The notes: generated by a model not told the origin, from the sequence alone. 64,000 bases of DNA from Eucalyptus grandis (GCF_016545825.1 NC_052622.1:7507001-7571000); one strand, 5' to 3'. Counted from the stretch's first letter, positions 1-13,586 are shown. Made by a program: numbers and translations.

Positions 1-1981
1 ACTTTCTTTTTTGATTTTTTTATTTTTTTTAAATTCGGAATAAAATCCCTATTCTAGATATGCAAGATAACAAGAAATATTCCAAAACAAACTAAATCCT
101 AATTCAAATATTTTTTAGATTTTTTAGTGGTTTTAAAAAAAAAACAATCAATTAACTTAATCTAAACAATCAAGATATTCAATCAAATAAAGGATTAAAA
201 TAATCGAAAAAATAACATGTTGTCTCACAAGTCAAATTAACGATTATCATAACCCTAATTATCATGACAAAGAGTTCAAAATAACTAAAACCCCGATCCG
301 AATTCTTACGGATCAAATTAATAATTACATTGATTCAGCACTTAAAACACTATCAACAAACCCCAAAATTAATATAATTAAAAAATGATCCGACATCTTA
401 CGGATCAAATTAGTAATTACAATAATTTTAGGGAATACCCTGGATAATGCCTACAAAATCCATGAAATAAAGATCACTCTTAAACTTAAAAGAAATAAAT
501 AAAATAAAATAAATAGAAAAAGAAAATAAAACTACCTAATTTCCCTTTCCTTTTCTTTTTTTTTTTTTTTTTTCTTTTTCTGCTTTCTTCACCTACGGTT
601 GAGCGGCTTCGGTGGATCATCGGAGGTTGGGTCGTCGGCGTTCGAGCTCGGGCGAAGACCGAACGGACTCGATCGGCGGTGCGGGCGGAAGACTCCGAGT
701 GCGGGTGTCGCGATGGAAGGCAGCCCGCTGGTCACGGGTCGGGCGAGACAAGAGCGGCACGGGCGAAGGAGACAGCCGGCGTCGAGTTTTGGCGCGGACC
801 GGGCGGCAAGAAGAATGGGGAGGCGCGGCGTCGGTGACCGGCGAACAGCGGGGTTGCGGGTCGCAGCGATGTTGTCCCACGGGTGCGTAGTGGCTCGGCG
901 TTCAATTCCGGCGTCGTGGGTCAGCAATCAGAGCAACAACGGCAACTGGGCAGAGGTGCTGGTGCGGTGGCGTCGGCTGAGTGGAGGCAGACCACTGTGT
1001 TGCTGAGTGCGAGTTGCAGGTCGTGGGCTTCGGGTGGTCGGGCACGGCAGCGCGGCAAGCGTCGTGGAACAAAGGGTCACGATCGAAGCTTCGGATGAGC
1101 AAGCAGAGGGCCACTCAGAGACGTGGCGTACGGTGAGACACTCGGGTAACAAGAACCGGCGGAGCGGGAGTCGCTCGGGGAGACTCGGATCGGCACAAGG
1201 GGCTCGGGTGGAGGAAAACTCGGGCGTCGGGGACTCGAGGCGGCGCGGCGGTCGCGATCGGCTTCGGCTTCCGTCGGCGTGCGCGGTGAGGCGGTGTGCG
1301 CGGACGGATGCTCCAAAAGGAGGGTGAGCGGCGAGGCATCGGATTTGGGGAAGATGATGAACAGTAAAGGTCAAATCAACCTTTACTGTTTTTTTACTTT
1401 TCTCCTCTCTCTCTCTCTCTCACGTTCTGACTTTTTCTTTTTTTCTGCAGTTTTTCCTTTTGCACTTTCTGCAGAAAAACTTTCTTCTCATTCTCTTTTC
1501 TTTTCTGAATTTTTTTTTCCAGAGAAGCCCCCTCCTCCTCTTCTCATGCCGTACACTGCCCTTTTATAAGCAAGTATAATGCGATCTTCTTAGAATATTT
1601 CGAAAATTGCCTATAACCTCCGAATCACAAAATCCTTTTATCTCATAATATTCTCTTTATCTCCTAAATATTTTCTACTGATTTTTAAAGATAAGATCAC
1701 AACCCGATTTTCTTAAATTCCAAAAATCCTCATTTCAAATCGCAATTTCAAAAAACGGGCTCGGCCAATTTGTACTCTTTTTCGTGGGCTTAGCCCACCG
1801 CTAATTTCAAACTCAAAAACACCAATTTGACCCATCCGCCACCGATCCAGTAAATAAAAATGCAAAATATGCAAACTAAATGTAGCTATGCAATTAATAT
1901 TTTTTTTTCAGGGATAAAATTAACCCCTAATTTTTTATGCAATAAATGACTAAATGGATCGCCACAATTTAGGTGTCAACA
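1..1981 (-). repeat. 3' LTR of the Tat-like element (partial)
   Basis: It matches about 12,190-14,196 almost base for base, with small indels. The element-sense start TGTTGACACC lies at 1,981 next to the purine tract. A GC-rich block (about 600-1,370) is flanked by AT-rich sequence, and a short CT run lies near 1,405-1,422. ORFs on both strands of the GC block are not kept between the two LTR copies, so they are not taken as genes. Confidence 0.85.
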
Positions 1982-1996
1982 GCTACCCCTCTTTGA
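1982..1996 (-). other. Polypurine tract of the Tat-like element
   Basis: On the minus strand the sequence reads TCAAAGAGGGGTAGC and abuts the LTR start TGTTGACACC. This is the expected position and base composition for the plus-strand primer of reverse transcription. It fixes the element as minus-strand. Confidence 0.8.
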
Positions 1997-2285
1997 AAGT
2001 GAGCTCGAAGAGGTTGCCTTCAAAGACAAATTGAGATCTAAATTTTGACCATGCAAATACACTTAATGATTTTTTTTTTTTGTCGGAAAATGAATTCCAT
2101 TTTTTAATGCAATTTATATGATGTATGGAAATGCTAATGCAAATGCATGATGTCAAAGGAAAGAACGTACCTACAATTACTTACCAATTAGTGCGGTAAA
2201 GCATTTTGAGGTACATGATAAATCCCTATTTACTCCACAAGTACCCAACTCTCACTCAGGTTCCTTGAAAAGCGTAATAGGTAAA
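1997..2285. other. Element 3' region, non-coding
   Basis: This unique-looking AT-rich sequence lies between the purine tract and the first tandem array. No coding potential was seen on either strand. Confidence 0.5.
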
Positions 2286-2625
2286 AACATTCACATCCAA
2301 AGTGAAATGTTCAACGGAAAAATTGAGACATCTAGATCCGCATCGAGATGTCAAGATTTTTGAAAATCTCAAAATACCTAAATCCAGACTAAGGTATAAT
2401 GAGAAGAATTGACAAACATTCACATCCGAGTGAAATGTTTGAATGAAAATAATCAAGACATCCGAGTCCGACAGAGATGTCACGATTTTAGAAGCTCAAA
2501 ATACCTAGATCCGGACTAAGTATAACGAGAAAGGTCGAAAAACATTCATATCCAGTGAAACATTCAACGAAGAGAATTGAGACATCCGCATCCCAGCATC
2601 GAGATGTCGAAATTTTGGAATGCAA
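2286..2625. repeat. Tandem array 1: about 3 copies of a 120-130 bp unit
   Basis: Three successive blocks begin with AACATTCA(C/T)ATCC, pass through an ATTGAGACATC-like segment and a GAGATGTC motif, and the first two end in CTCAAAATACCTA. They start near 2,287, 2,418 and 2,550. The copies differ by point changes and small indels. The array lies in the 3' untranslated part of the Tat-like element. Confidence 0.75.
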
Positions 2626-2707
2626 TTTGTATGCAAATGGTAAAGGAACTTACCTAGAATAACTTACCTTCAAAGAGGGTAGAGTGATTCAAGATAGTTG
2701 GTGTTAC

Positions 2708-3345
2708 ATGTCCAGACCCGTATCATTTTACGGTCGCCCCAATAGTAACATGGCTTTGTAAAGAGATCGCCCAGACTCGTACCATTCTACGGTCGCCTAA
2801 ACGGGGATTTACCTTCTAGGACCCGTACCATTCTACGGTCGCCTGAATAGGGAAATAGGTTTTGTCTAGGACCCGTACCATTCTACGGTCACCTAAACGG
2901 GGATTTACCTTCCAAGACCCGTACCATTCTACGGTCGCTCGAATAGGGAAATAGGTTTTGTCTAGACCCGTACCATTCTACGGTCGCCTAAACGGGGATT
3001 TACCTTCCAAAACCCGTACCATTCTACGGTCGCCTAAACGGGGATTTACCTTCCAAAACCCGTACCATTCTACGGTCGCCTAAACGGGGATTTACCTTCC
3101 AAGACCCGTACCATTCTACGGTCGCCTAAACGGGGATTCACTTTCTAGGACCCGTACCATTCTACGGTCGCCTAAAATAGGGAATAGGTATTGTCGAGGA
3201 CCCGTACCATTCTACGGTCGCCTTGACGGAAAATTGATTTTTCAGGACCCGTACCATTCTACGGTCGCCTGAATGAGGAAATTGCTTTTCTAGGACTCGT
3301 ACCATTCTACGGTCGCCTAAACGAGGTTTTGCTTAGCTAGGACCC
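2708..3345. repeat. Tandem array 2: about 13 copies of a 46-54 bp unit
   Basis: The unit starts GACCCGTACCATTCTACGGT and is followed by CGCCTAAACGGGGATTTACC or a variant with AATAGGGAAATAGG. About 13 copies run from 2,708 to 3,340. The array is cut at 3,345 by the solo LTR and resumes at 6,323 with diverged copies (GACCCGAACCATTCTTCG and GACCCAAACCGTTCTTCGG). Confidence 0.9.
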
Positions 3346-6322
3346 TCTGTCACGACCTCTTTTTTCCGTCCGGGAAAAAGGAAGAGGGTTTAGGGGTATT
3401 TGCCTAAAAGAGGCGGACCGATGGCCCTAGATTAGGCGCGGGCTCTCCCAAGCCCATACCTCGCGCAACATTGGATTTTGAATTTTAATTCTTAACAACC
3501 TATGTAATTCTAGGAGTCGCCACTAGCCTATTGGGGTCGGCTAGAAACCAATCAAGACACGGGAGTGTTGTCTTGATTCCTACGCAACCAAAGATTTCTA
3601 GGAACGGGGACTTGTTTACGCCAATGTTTCTATTAACGCCCTTGCGGTACCACTAACTTGGAAAGTTGTTTATCTAAATGGCCACACAATCTTGATTACC
3701 AATTATAATCTTTATGAAACCACTAAGTGTCCATGCAAATGTTTTTGTAGTTTTTTTCTTTTAATGTCTAGACTAATCCTAACATAATTTAGAAGAGAAA
3801 TTTACACTCAAATTAATGAAAAGCAGCGCGTAAGTAAACATCCAAGAAATTGAAATGACTTGAAAATAAACGCGGAAAATATAAACCCGATACAAGTCGG
3901 GCAAATAATATTACATGGCCTTGTTATCACGCCCGGGACAGGACCCCATGAGCAAAATGAGAATTCAAATATGCATAAAATTGCTCTATGTGCATGAAAT
4001 TACTTTAAATAGTTTTAATCTACGCAAAATGGATTATTTACAAAAATGGTTATAAAATACCAAAATAGCATTAAATTAGGAAAATGACCTTTTAAAATTA
4101 GGAAAATTTCATATATGTCATTTCTATCCTAATTTGATGCTATCTAACATTTTTTGATATTTTTGAAAATTTCATATTTTTTCTTTTTTTTTTAATTATT
4201 TTTTTAAAAAAAAAATAATAAATTCTTTAAGCCGATCTATGCTAACATGGAGTAACACAGCACATGAATATCACAATAATCAAGCTCAAATCGACCGTTT
4301 CAAGATCGAAGCTTAGTTTGGGCATTTTGTCGAACACTTGGTGTGCATTAAACTAGCCCCAATAGCCTCCTCGAGACATGTTTGCAGCCTTCAATCTCCA
4401 CTCATAAGCAATCTCATGTGGAACTAAAGTATCAAGATTATACTACCACATGCAAAGAACAAGATTAGATAGAAATCATAGCTAAAAACACACTAGAACC
4501 AAGCTAAAATCGTCCTCAAATGCACGGGTTTGAGCTGATTTTGCAAATCTGGATTTGAACCCAAGTCAAGCAAACAGGTTACATGCCCATATTCAAGCCC
4601 CAACACTCATCACATACGAGATCTAAGGGAAATTATACTTTATCCACGTGAAAGTAGGTAACATTGGCTTTCAAATGCAACAAACATCATAGAGAATGAC
4701 TCACCGGAAAACATCAAAACGACCTCTCCAAGAAGCACACATGCAAAACTCTTGAAGAAATTTCAAACACTTAGAAAAATTTCAGCCTCAGAAATCAGTT
4801 TTCCGGGCTGGTTTTCCTCTTGATTTTCATGATCAAAACATGCTCAAACTCGAAAATAAATACATCTAGGATGCTTACCTTACTTCCTAGTTTCCTTTTC
4901 AAGTGGTTATTGGCCGATGAAACCGACAAATTATCCCCGGGGGCCTGTGGAAGTTGGCTTCTTCAACTGGAAATGAGATCTGCAAAAAAAAAAGAACTGA
5001 CAACGAAGGTTTTCATTGACCTCTAACATTAGAATTCAAGACGTATTTTGTTGGAAAACTTGACACCACGCCAAACTACATATATTCTAGTTTGGGTTAA
5101 AAGTCAAAATTTTCCTCATTTGTCTCTCAACTTTCTCAAAAACACTGGCTTTCCTCACTCGTGACCAACCAGTCTCAACACTTAGAAAAATTTTCGGACT
5201 TTCTTGGCCCGCCAGGAGGGCACTGTTTCGGGGGGCTTTAGGAGGCCTTCCCGATCTCCATTTGGGACGTGCGACCTATGGTTGGAAAGATCTTTGAATG
5301 AAGTTTCACTCTCTAGTTGGAGGTTTTGGCTAATTTTTTCCGCAGGTGTGTGAAAATCTCACTTTTCTCTCTCCAGGTCGGTCTGGAATTTCTGGGTTTT
5401 TCTTCTGGGGTTGCTTCTGAAGGCTTCTTTGGGGAACGATTCCGAGCTCTCCTCTCTCCCTCTCATCTCCTCTCTCTCTTCTATCGAAAGAACTTGCTTC
5501 CGTGACCTTATCCCCCGAATTAAGGGATTTTTGGTCAGCCTTTTGCCCACCTACCAAGCCTGTCAACAGGGCTACTGCACCTACTCTTCTGACTTAGCCA
5601 ATTTTTTAACTTCTGCAGCTGTTGAGTGTGCAGGTTTTGCTGCGAGTTTCCGGTGCTGTCAGAAGCTTATCTCTGGCCACTTTTCGTCCACTTGCACTGC
5701 TATATACTTTCTTCCCTCACGTGCAAAGATCGGGCTGGTTGGGCAGCTGAGGAGGATATGGTGGGGCCACCAAATTGCTTACTCAGCAACTCCGGATTAA
5801 GACCAAGTCGTGGACTGAGTTTTGGCTGCTGATTTGAGTGCTTTAATCCACTAATTTGGCTGCGTTTTTTGATCAATTAGAAAGATCATGTATAGTAGTT
5901 TAAGATCTTGACCATTTTTCGCAATTATCTCCACCCAATTTTACAAGAAAGTACCTCAAAGTTGGCCATTTTCTTGCCCGAAAATGCCAAATTCAATGCA
6001 ATTAGGTCCTTTTTGGCTCAATTTGATTGATTCTGCTTGGCCCAAATTCAATTTCAACTTAATTTATGACCAAGATGATGATTTAAGGGCTCGGGCGCAA
6101 ATTTTGCAAATTTTACGAATTGGTCCCTCGACTTTTGGAAATTGCATTTTGGCCCCAACTTGCCATTTGAATTCCAATCTGACCTCCTAGGCTTGGCTAG
6201 TCACATTTAGATCATTGGCCCCAACTTCTTTTCTTTTCTTTTCTTTTTAATCTTTTTTTTAAACTTTCTTTTTTTTTAATCTTTTTAATTAATTTTTAAT
6301 TAATTTTTTTTTAGGTGTCACA
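3346..6322 (-). mobile_element. Nested solo LTR (about 3 kb) inside tandem array 2
   Basis: The two edges split one tandem array. On the minus strand the insert starts TGTGACACCT at 6,322 and ends near GTCGTGACAGA at 3,346-3,348. The 5-mer GACCC lies on both sides (3,341-3,345 and 6,323-6,327), as expected for a target-site duplication. No primer site plus internal domain was found, so it looks like a solo LTR left by LTR-LTR recombination. It shares with the host element's LTR a GGGCTCTCCCAAGCCCATACC-like stretch and an AGGAGTCGCCACTA motif near the same end, so the two families are related. The exact 3' end is uncertain by 2 bases. Confidence 0.7.
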
Positions 6323-6470
6323 GACCCGAACCATTCTTCGCCGCCCAGCCTTGCAAAAGAGGTCAACTGACCAGGACCCAAACCGTTCTTCGGTCGCCTT
6401 AATCAGATTGAATCTGGAGAAAAATCTTTGGGGGACAACTCAGTCGAGTGTCGTGTCAGTGTTTTCAAAA
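6323..6470. repeat. Right-hand remainder of tandem array 2
   Basis: Diverged units (GACCCGAACCATTC and GACCCAAACCGTTC) continue the array that breaks off at 3,345. They show that the DNA between is an insertion. Confidence 0.7.
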
Positions 6471-6925
6471 GGGACTATGGGCTATGACAAAGACGCCAGT
6501 CAATATAAAGGGACATCGGGCTACAAAAGCACGCCGAGTCGATAAAGAGGGACTCTCGGCTACGAAAGCACGCCAGGTCAATATAAAGGACACCAGGCTA
6601 CGAAAGCACGCCGAGTCAATAAAGAGGGACTCTGGGCTACGAAAGCACGCTAGGTCAATATAAAGGGATTCTGGGCTACGAAAGCACGCCAGGTCAATTT
6701 TAAAGGACACCGGGCTACGAAAGCACGCCGAGTCAATTTTAAAGGACATCGGGCTACAAAAGCACGCCAGGTCTATTAAAGGGACTCTGGGCTACAAAAG
6801 CACACTAGGTCAAGAACTCCGGGCTACAGAAACACGCCGAGTCTGACATCGGGCTATGGAAGCATGCCGAGTCGATGAAAATGACTCGGGCTACGAAAGC
6901 ACGCTGTGTCGATATAATTGGACAA
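6471..6925. repeat. Tandem array 3: about 12 copies of a 36-40 bp unit
   Basis: The unit is close to GGGCTACGAAAGCACGCC, followed by a GAGTCAATAAAGAGGGACT-like spacer. Because several units are 39 bp, the minus strand stays open for about 95 codons (6,465-6,749) and would give a 13-residue repeat with the core ACFRSPxSFxID. This is best read as a by-product of unit length, not a gene. Confidence 0.85.
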
Positions 6926-9717
6926 CTTGACCAAGTCAAGTGTCGATGTACTTGAGAGAGAATACCTGCACAATGACAAGTATTTTAAAGTATGGTAGAG
7001 ATATACTTACCTGATGATATCTCTGATTCTTGGGGATATGTCTTTTGGAATTTGGATATCCTGTGGAGGTCTTTCACCTCCTGGTGGAGGTTTCTCCTCT
7101 TCTAATATCATGAAACATTCTGAAAGGAACTTGAATTACTTGTCAGACATTTATTAGAGCAAAAACTGATATGCATTCATCAAAGAGATAGACAATCTAA
7201 GCTACTCTAGAATGCACATTTCAAAATTCGGTGAGGTTTTCATCAACTCAATCGGGGTTTATGCATAATGACCTTTGCATCACCCAAATTTCCATTGGAG
7301 AAAATTATCATTCAAGACAATCTTCACTCATGACATGGATTTTTAAGAATATTAAATGAGAGACTTTCGGTTAGAAAGGACTTTCACTCACTCTCATTTA
7401 GAATGTCTATTTTATTCGAATCACTCAATTTCATCATATTGACATGGGTTCGAGTATTCTCGCAAGCGGTACGATCTTACCAATCTGAGAGGTCTTTAAT
7501 AGGGATCATAATGTGGGCTTGGTCAACGGCTTAACAAAATGACTCTTTGAGTCAAAGCTATTGAATGAACTGTCTTGTAATCATCTCCGGGTTTACAAGT
7601 CAAGAACCCTGCAAAATGAAAAAGAAATAATCTTGCTCGCACTTCTTCGAGCGATGCTTATAAACGTATGAACTTATACGTTAATTCAAATGCCCTAATC
7701 TGAAGAGACTTTGTAAGGGACGTAACGTAGGTTGGGTTCATGGGTTGAGAAATGAAAGGATCATTAGGCTCAAAATGTGTGTAAAATGTGTGAATTGATG
7801 ATCATCTTGGCATTGCCACCAGTTTTCTTTTTCATCATCGGGGATTGTCTTCATAAGATGCCCCATTAATGGTAAAAACTCACCATTTGAGTTCTTTGAG
7901 TATTTACTCCATTGGAATTCAATTCTTGCAATTGACACTCACCTATCTTGACTCTTTTTTTTTTCATCTATGGGCATTGACCTTGCTTTTACCAGCACAC
8001 GCTTTTTATGCTCCCTAGTTTTCATTCATTTTTTTCACTTCTTTTCATGGGCATTGGCCTTACTTTTACCAGGCACACTGCTTTTTCATGCCCTTTAGTT
8101 CTATTTTGAATTCAATTCCTGCGCACAATGCATGCGTCAGGCAATTACACTTTGAATGGCACTTGAACTTTCAAAGGTCCTCATCTGCCTTTTGTCTTGC
8201 CCCAGTGTGGGGGATGATCACCAACTGGGTTTAAAAGAAATGAAATTGTAGGCTCAAGTGGGCTATGCAAAGGATATAAGTGTATATGATAGATAAAGAA
8301 ATGCTCTTCATCATCCTAAGGCACTTAAATTAACACATGAATTCAATGTAATAGCATGACTTGAAGATTGATGCAAGTGAGAGCAAGAAAATTTCAATTC
8401 ATTTTTCTCACCTCATGATGCCATTTGATCTCTTAGTTGCCTCGATGTGGGGTGATTCTTGACAGGGTGATTTGAAAAGAATATCCATAAGTGTATGGGC
8501 TCAAAAGGGTTAAGCAATGGATCACCTGTAGTATTTGGGATAGAGAAATGAATTGCCTCTCATCATTTCAGTTGTCGTACCTTTTGCGAGAGAACTCTTT
8601 ACCTTATGGATATGAACCTTCCCGCACTCATCTCACAAGTGTATGAATATGGGACTGTGTATAGGATAGGGTTTGCCTTTCATCATCTCGACTCGTCTCA
8701 TTTAGTATGCTCAATCAATTCCACATCATTCATTAAATTAGTCCATCTTGATGTTCTTTAGTAGAATTGGTGGATAAAACATGTAAGAGTCATCATGCAA
8801 AACCCCTTTTTTAAAAAGAACTCAACAGCTTTAAGTATGTCAACTTCAAACAGTTTTCTATACTGCAAAATGGTTTTAAGCATTCATTCAAGGATTCCTC
8901 TACAATGGGAATTGCCTTAGCAGTTGATGTATTTGGATTGTCCCTATCATTCAAGATTGAAAATCCACTTTTGCCCCGCACAAGAGAATGTGCATCGTAT
9001 GATATTATGCAACATCAAAGTAAATTCAAACTGCACATCCATTTTGGCTCGGGTCGAGACTTTATCCCAGTTGGGTCACTACCAAAATCTGTCATGTCCC
9101 AAATTGGTCATCTCTTCCACCAGGGAATAATGATCCTCTTTTAGTTGCCCCAAATCTTTTCATTACAAGTGCACCCTAAACCTGTTGATCACAAGTCAAG
9201 TTTATGATCATTGAAACTTGATACGCCATTCTCGGATGTCCCTTGTCATAACAAGTTATAGAATCATGTTCTCGAGACAAGAAGCAATGAATCGTACAAA
9301 CAAACAGTTTAATCTGCTACAAGTTTTGGGAAAATGTTTTTTTTTTTTAGCAGTGAAACGCTTTTGTTTTCAAAAAAGTTTTTGGGAGGAAGCATGAGAA
9401 AGTCCAGCCCTCAGGATTTCTCTGTGGATGATATATTTTTTTCATGGTTGGATATCGTCATTGGACTGGTTTGGTATACTCCATCATGTCCTAAAAATTG
9501 AAATAAAGTTGTAACTTCATTGAATAGAATCAAATGAATTACATTATTGGAATGGAAATTGTGATTCCTAAACCCCTAAAAAGAGAAAAAAAATCGAAAA
9601 CGATTCCTAAAAAGCGAAAACAAATTCCTAAAAAGCAATAGGAATTCCCACGCAGGGGAGGTGTAACCGAGCATGCCCCTAATTAAACAAGGAAAGTGAA
9701 CTACTTAGGACCATGAA
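6926..9717. other. Internal region of the Tat-like element without recognisable ORFs
   Basis: AT-rich sequence. A short imperfect duplication near 7,970-8,100 (GGGCATTG(A/G)CCTT(G/A)CTTTTACCAG) is the only structure seen. Where gag-pol should lie there are only short ORFs (for example 7,738-7,938 on the minus strand) without a recognised domain. Confidence 0.5.
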
Positions 9718-10128
9718 TCATGTATGCTTGAGTTCTTCACCCTCCTTGCTCATGTGATGCGAACCCTTCAAATCAGATATTCTTCCTTCTAGATATGTCA
9801 CGAGTCTCTTCATGGTGGCATCAAATTCAGCTACCTCGGGAAAATGAGACGATTCAAAAGTTCTCTTGGCTCTCTTCTTTGAGTCGCAAATTCTTATTGA
9901 AGATAGAGTACCTATGTCGTCGCAGCCTTTTTGCTTGATGAGAAAAGTCACAGTAGCAGACAATTCATTGACTTGATTTTGGTGGTGTGCAATTTGCTTG
10001 TTCATATTGTCAATGATACGGTCCAACGCCTCGTTTCGATCCGCCATTTTAGCTCTCGACCATGTACGGATGGGTGAGCGAGATCGCTTCATAATCACCT
10101 TAGAAAATAAATGGGAACATGTAAGCAT
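9718..10128 (-). pseudogene. gag-like remnant of the Tat-like element (136 codons)
   Basis: This is the longest minus-strand ORF just downstream of the primer site, which is where gag begins in an element of this polarity. The product is basic at its N-terminus (KRSRSPIRTWSRAK). It then has a predicted coiled-coil stretch (about residues 28-66, starting MADRNEALDRI), a basic patch (KKRAKR) and a second helical part near the end. No zinc knuckle or protease follows. The gag assignment rests on position and general character rather than a clear domain match. Confidence 0.4.
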
Positions 10129-11072
10129 GAAGTGTAAATAGAAAACTAGTCCATGACAACCATTTAATTTTAGTCAAGAAAAGTCCACATATGAAGAGGA
10201 TTTCCTAAAAACGGACTAGGAAAACAAAGATATGAGATGCCCCAATAGGGACAAAATTTCCTACTCATGAACTAGGAAGAGCCAAGACTTGAATTGAAAA
10301 CAAATTTTTAATTTTTTTATTTTCCAAATGATTAATTACATGGCAATTTCCTCATTTCAGTCATGAAAGGAATTAGATCAAATGATTATCCTGAATTGTC
10401 ATGGATGGACCAAAAGCATGACAAAGTAAGTAAATTGCATGGTATAAAAATAGAAGACTTACTTCACCAAGGGAAATTAATGGCAATCACATAGACATGC
10501 ACATGAGATGTGAGGCTCGATTTCTGTCTAAATGGCTTAACAAAGTGGAGCTAAAAGGATAATCTGACCGTTGCGTCTCGCATTAACGTGTCGTCTCCCT
10601 AACTCCGGCTCAGTCGAATGGAATACTCAACAATCACGCAGTCTCGCGGATATGAATAAACACATTCGACACCATGAAAGAAATTTCGGGGAAGAGAAGG
10701 TCAACCTCTACATAGTAGTCTCGCTTTGGAGGAAGTATCCTTCTCAACACCATCCTAGAAATCCTATCGTAGCCCAGGTTCGACCGCAGGTTGTGTGTGC
10801 AAATAGTGTGGTGCTAAAGCAATAAAGCATGCACAACAGTTTAAATGCAAACAACACTTCTATAGTTTTAATTCAAACATTCATCTCTAACTCCAACCTG
10901 CAAGACAGGGGTTAGCAAAGACTACTCCCCTTATACCTCCCATCTGCAAGAACATTTAACACCTTATAAATGTTGTTAGAAATGTTAGGGACATACCTGA
11001 GATCCTCGCTGCCAAACAAAAATATTTTTAAAAAGAAAAATTGGCCTAAGTCCACTAAGTGTTTTAACACAA
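10129..11072. other. Leader of the Tat-like element
   Basis: Lies between the gag-like ORF and the primer-binding site. It is non-coding as far as can be seen. Confidence 0.4.
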
Positions 11073-11094
11073 GGTCCCCAAATGCGAGTCGCCA
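11073..11094 (-). other. Primer-binding site, tRNA-Arg type
   Basis: The minus strand reads TGGCGACTCGCATTTGGGG. The first nine bases and the GGGG block match the complement of the 3' end of plant tRNA-Arg(ACG), which is TGGCGACTCCGCTGGGG; the middle has diverged. It sits directly inside the right-hand LTR. A tRNA-Arg primer is known for Ogre/Tat elements. Confidence 0.65.
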
Positions 11095-13586
11095 AGCTAT
11101 CGCGACCAATTTTTTCAGGTTCACCACCTAAAACTAGGTTAATGGATTGTTAAGCCTAAACTTAACTCGGGCTCTCCCAAGCCCATACCAATTCGCGACT
11201 TAGGTTTGAATTCTTAACATGCAAATTGATTTTATTTAGGAGTCGCCACTAATCAGTTTATGGTAGGTCGATTAGACACCTAAGTAAAATAATGGGAGAA
11301 TTACTTTATTCCTACGAACCAGAGACTAAGGGTACGGGGACTTGATTACATTAGATTTCTCTAATGTCCTTTCGGTACCATTCTTTTTATATTCAAAAAT
11401 GTTTGGCAATTGAATTGATTTTAAACTAACTTCCTAACATGTGAGGTGATCATACATGTGCGCATACCACCAATTTAACACTCAAGAAAACAATTAAATA
11501 TTGCAAAACATACCTAGGAGCAATGAAAGCATCTGCATTGTTAAATCAGAATTCACATCAGCAGCCCTAGATATGATTTCTAATTAACAAGCAATTACTC
11601 AATTTTTGTTTTCACTTTATTTAATGAAAATCATGTGATGCATGCTAATAATCTAATATGACGGGGTAGCATGACCTAAACTATATGACATGAAGAAATG
11701 CAATAATTAAATGCAATCTAAATGACCTAATTCTAATGACATGCAATGCGATGCAATGATATACAAAATTATTTAACCTAAAATGACATGCGAGCTATAT
11801 GTCAAGCGACATTTATTAAATGACATAATCTAATGACGGGCAATTTCTAATTAGAAATGAACCTAACAATAATCACTAAAATGACGTGCATTTCATGGAC
11901 TTAATTCTATATAACGTGCACATGATTTTTCTATTCTAAAATGCAATCTATTCCTGGAAATTGCAACTAATTTATCCTAAGACAAATTTTATGAAATTCG
12001 AAATTTAAAAAAGCAAAAGTGATCTAGCTAGATTAAGATTCTATCTAATTTAAACTAGGGATTAAGGCATATTAAATCCTAATTTAAACTAAGACATTAT
12101 CTAAATCTAAGATGCAATTTATCTAAAAAGATGATCTAAATTTAAAATGAAACATGCAATTCAAATAAAAAAACTAACAACCTAAATGAATCACTTTCTT
12201 TTTTTTTTTGATTTTTTTATTTTTAAATTCGGAATAAAATCCCTATTCTAGATATGCAAGATAACAAGAAATATTCCAAAATAAACTGAATCTTAATTCA
12301 AATATTTTTAGATTTTTTAGTGGTTTAAAAAAACAATCAATTAACTAAATCTAAACAATCAAGATATTCAATCAAATAAAAGATTAAAATAATCGAAAAA
12401 ATAACCTGTTGTCGCACAGGTCAAATTAACGATTATCCTAACCCTAATTATCACGACAAAGAGTTCAAAATAACTAAAAACCTAATCTGAATTCTTACGG
12501 ATCAAATTAATAATTACATTGATTCAGCACTTAAAACACTATCAACAAACCCCAAAAATTAATATAATTAAAAAATGATCCGACATCTTACGGATCAAAT
12601 TAGTAATTACAATAATTTTAGGAAATACCCTGTGGATAATGCCTACAAAATCCATGAAACAAAGATCACTCTTAAACTTAAAAGAAATAAATAAAATAAA
12701 ATAAATAGAAAAAGAAAATAAAACTACCTAATTTCCCTTTCCTTTTCTTTTTTTTTTTTTTTTCTTTTTCTGCTTTCTTCACCTACGGTTGAGCGGCTTC
12801 GGTGATGGAGGTTGGGTCGTCGGCGTTCGAGCTCCGGCGAAGACCAAGAACGGACGATCGGCGGTGCTGGCGGAAGACTCCGAGTGCGGGTGTCGCGATG
12901 GAAGGCAAGCCCAGCTGGTCACAGTCGCGAGACAGAGCGGCACAGGGCGAAGGAGACAGCCGACGTCGGAGTTTTGGCGCAGACCAGGCGGCAAAGCAGC
13001 AATGACAGGAGGCGCGGCGTCGGTGACCGGCGAACAGCGGGGTTGCGGGTCGCAGCGATGTTGTCCCACGGGTGCGTAGTGGCTCGGCGTTCACCCGGCG
13101 TCGTGGGTCGCAATCGAGCAACAACGGCGACCGGGCAGGTGCTGGTGCGGTGGCATCGGCCGAGTGGAGGCAGACCACCGTGTTGCCGAGTGCGAGTTGC
13201 AGGTCGTGGGCTTCGGGTGGTCGGGCACGGCAGCGCGGCAAGCGTCGTGGAACAAAGGGTCACGATCGAAGCTTCGGATGAGCGAGCAGAGGGCCACTCA
13301 GAGACGCGGCAGACGGTGAGACACTCGGGTAACAAGAACCGGCGGAGCAGGGGAGTCGCTCGGGGGAGACTCGGATCGGCACAGTGGGCTCGGGTGGAGG
13401 AAAACTCAGGCGTCGGGGACTCGAGGCGGCGCGGCGGTCGCGACTGGCTTCGGCTTCCAGGCGGCGTCGGCGTGCGCGGTGAGGCGGTGTGCGCGGACGG
13501 ATGCTCCAAAAGGAGGGTGAGCGGCGAGGCATCGGATTTGGGGAAGATGATGAACAGAAAGGTCAAATCAACCTTTACTGTTTTTT

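Noticed and set aside
2708..3345. CRISPR-like regular repeat array
   Set aside because: The units are directly adjacent, with variable ends and no unique spacers, inside a plant retroelement.
6465..6749. 95-codon ORF with a 13-residue repeat
   Set aside because: Produced by 39-bp repeat units; neighbouring units of other lengths break the frame.
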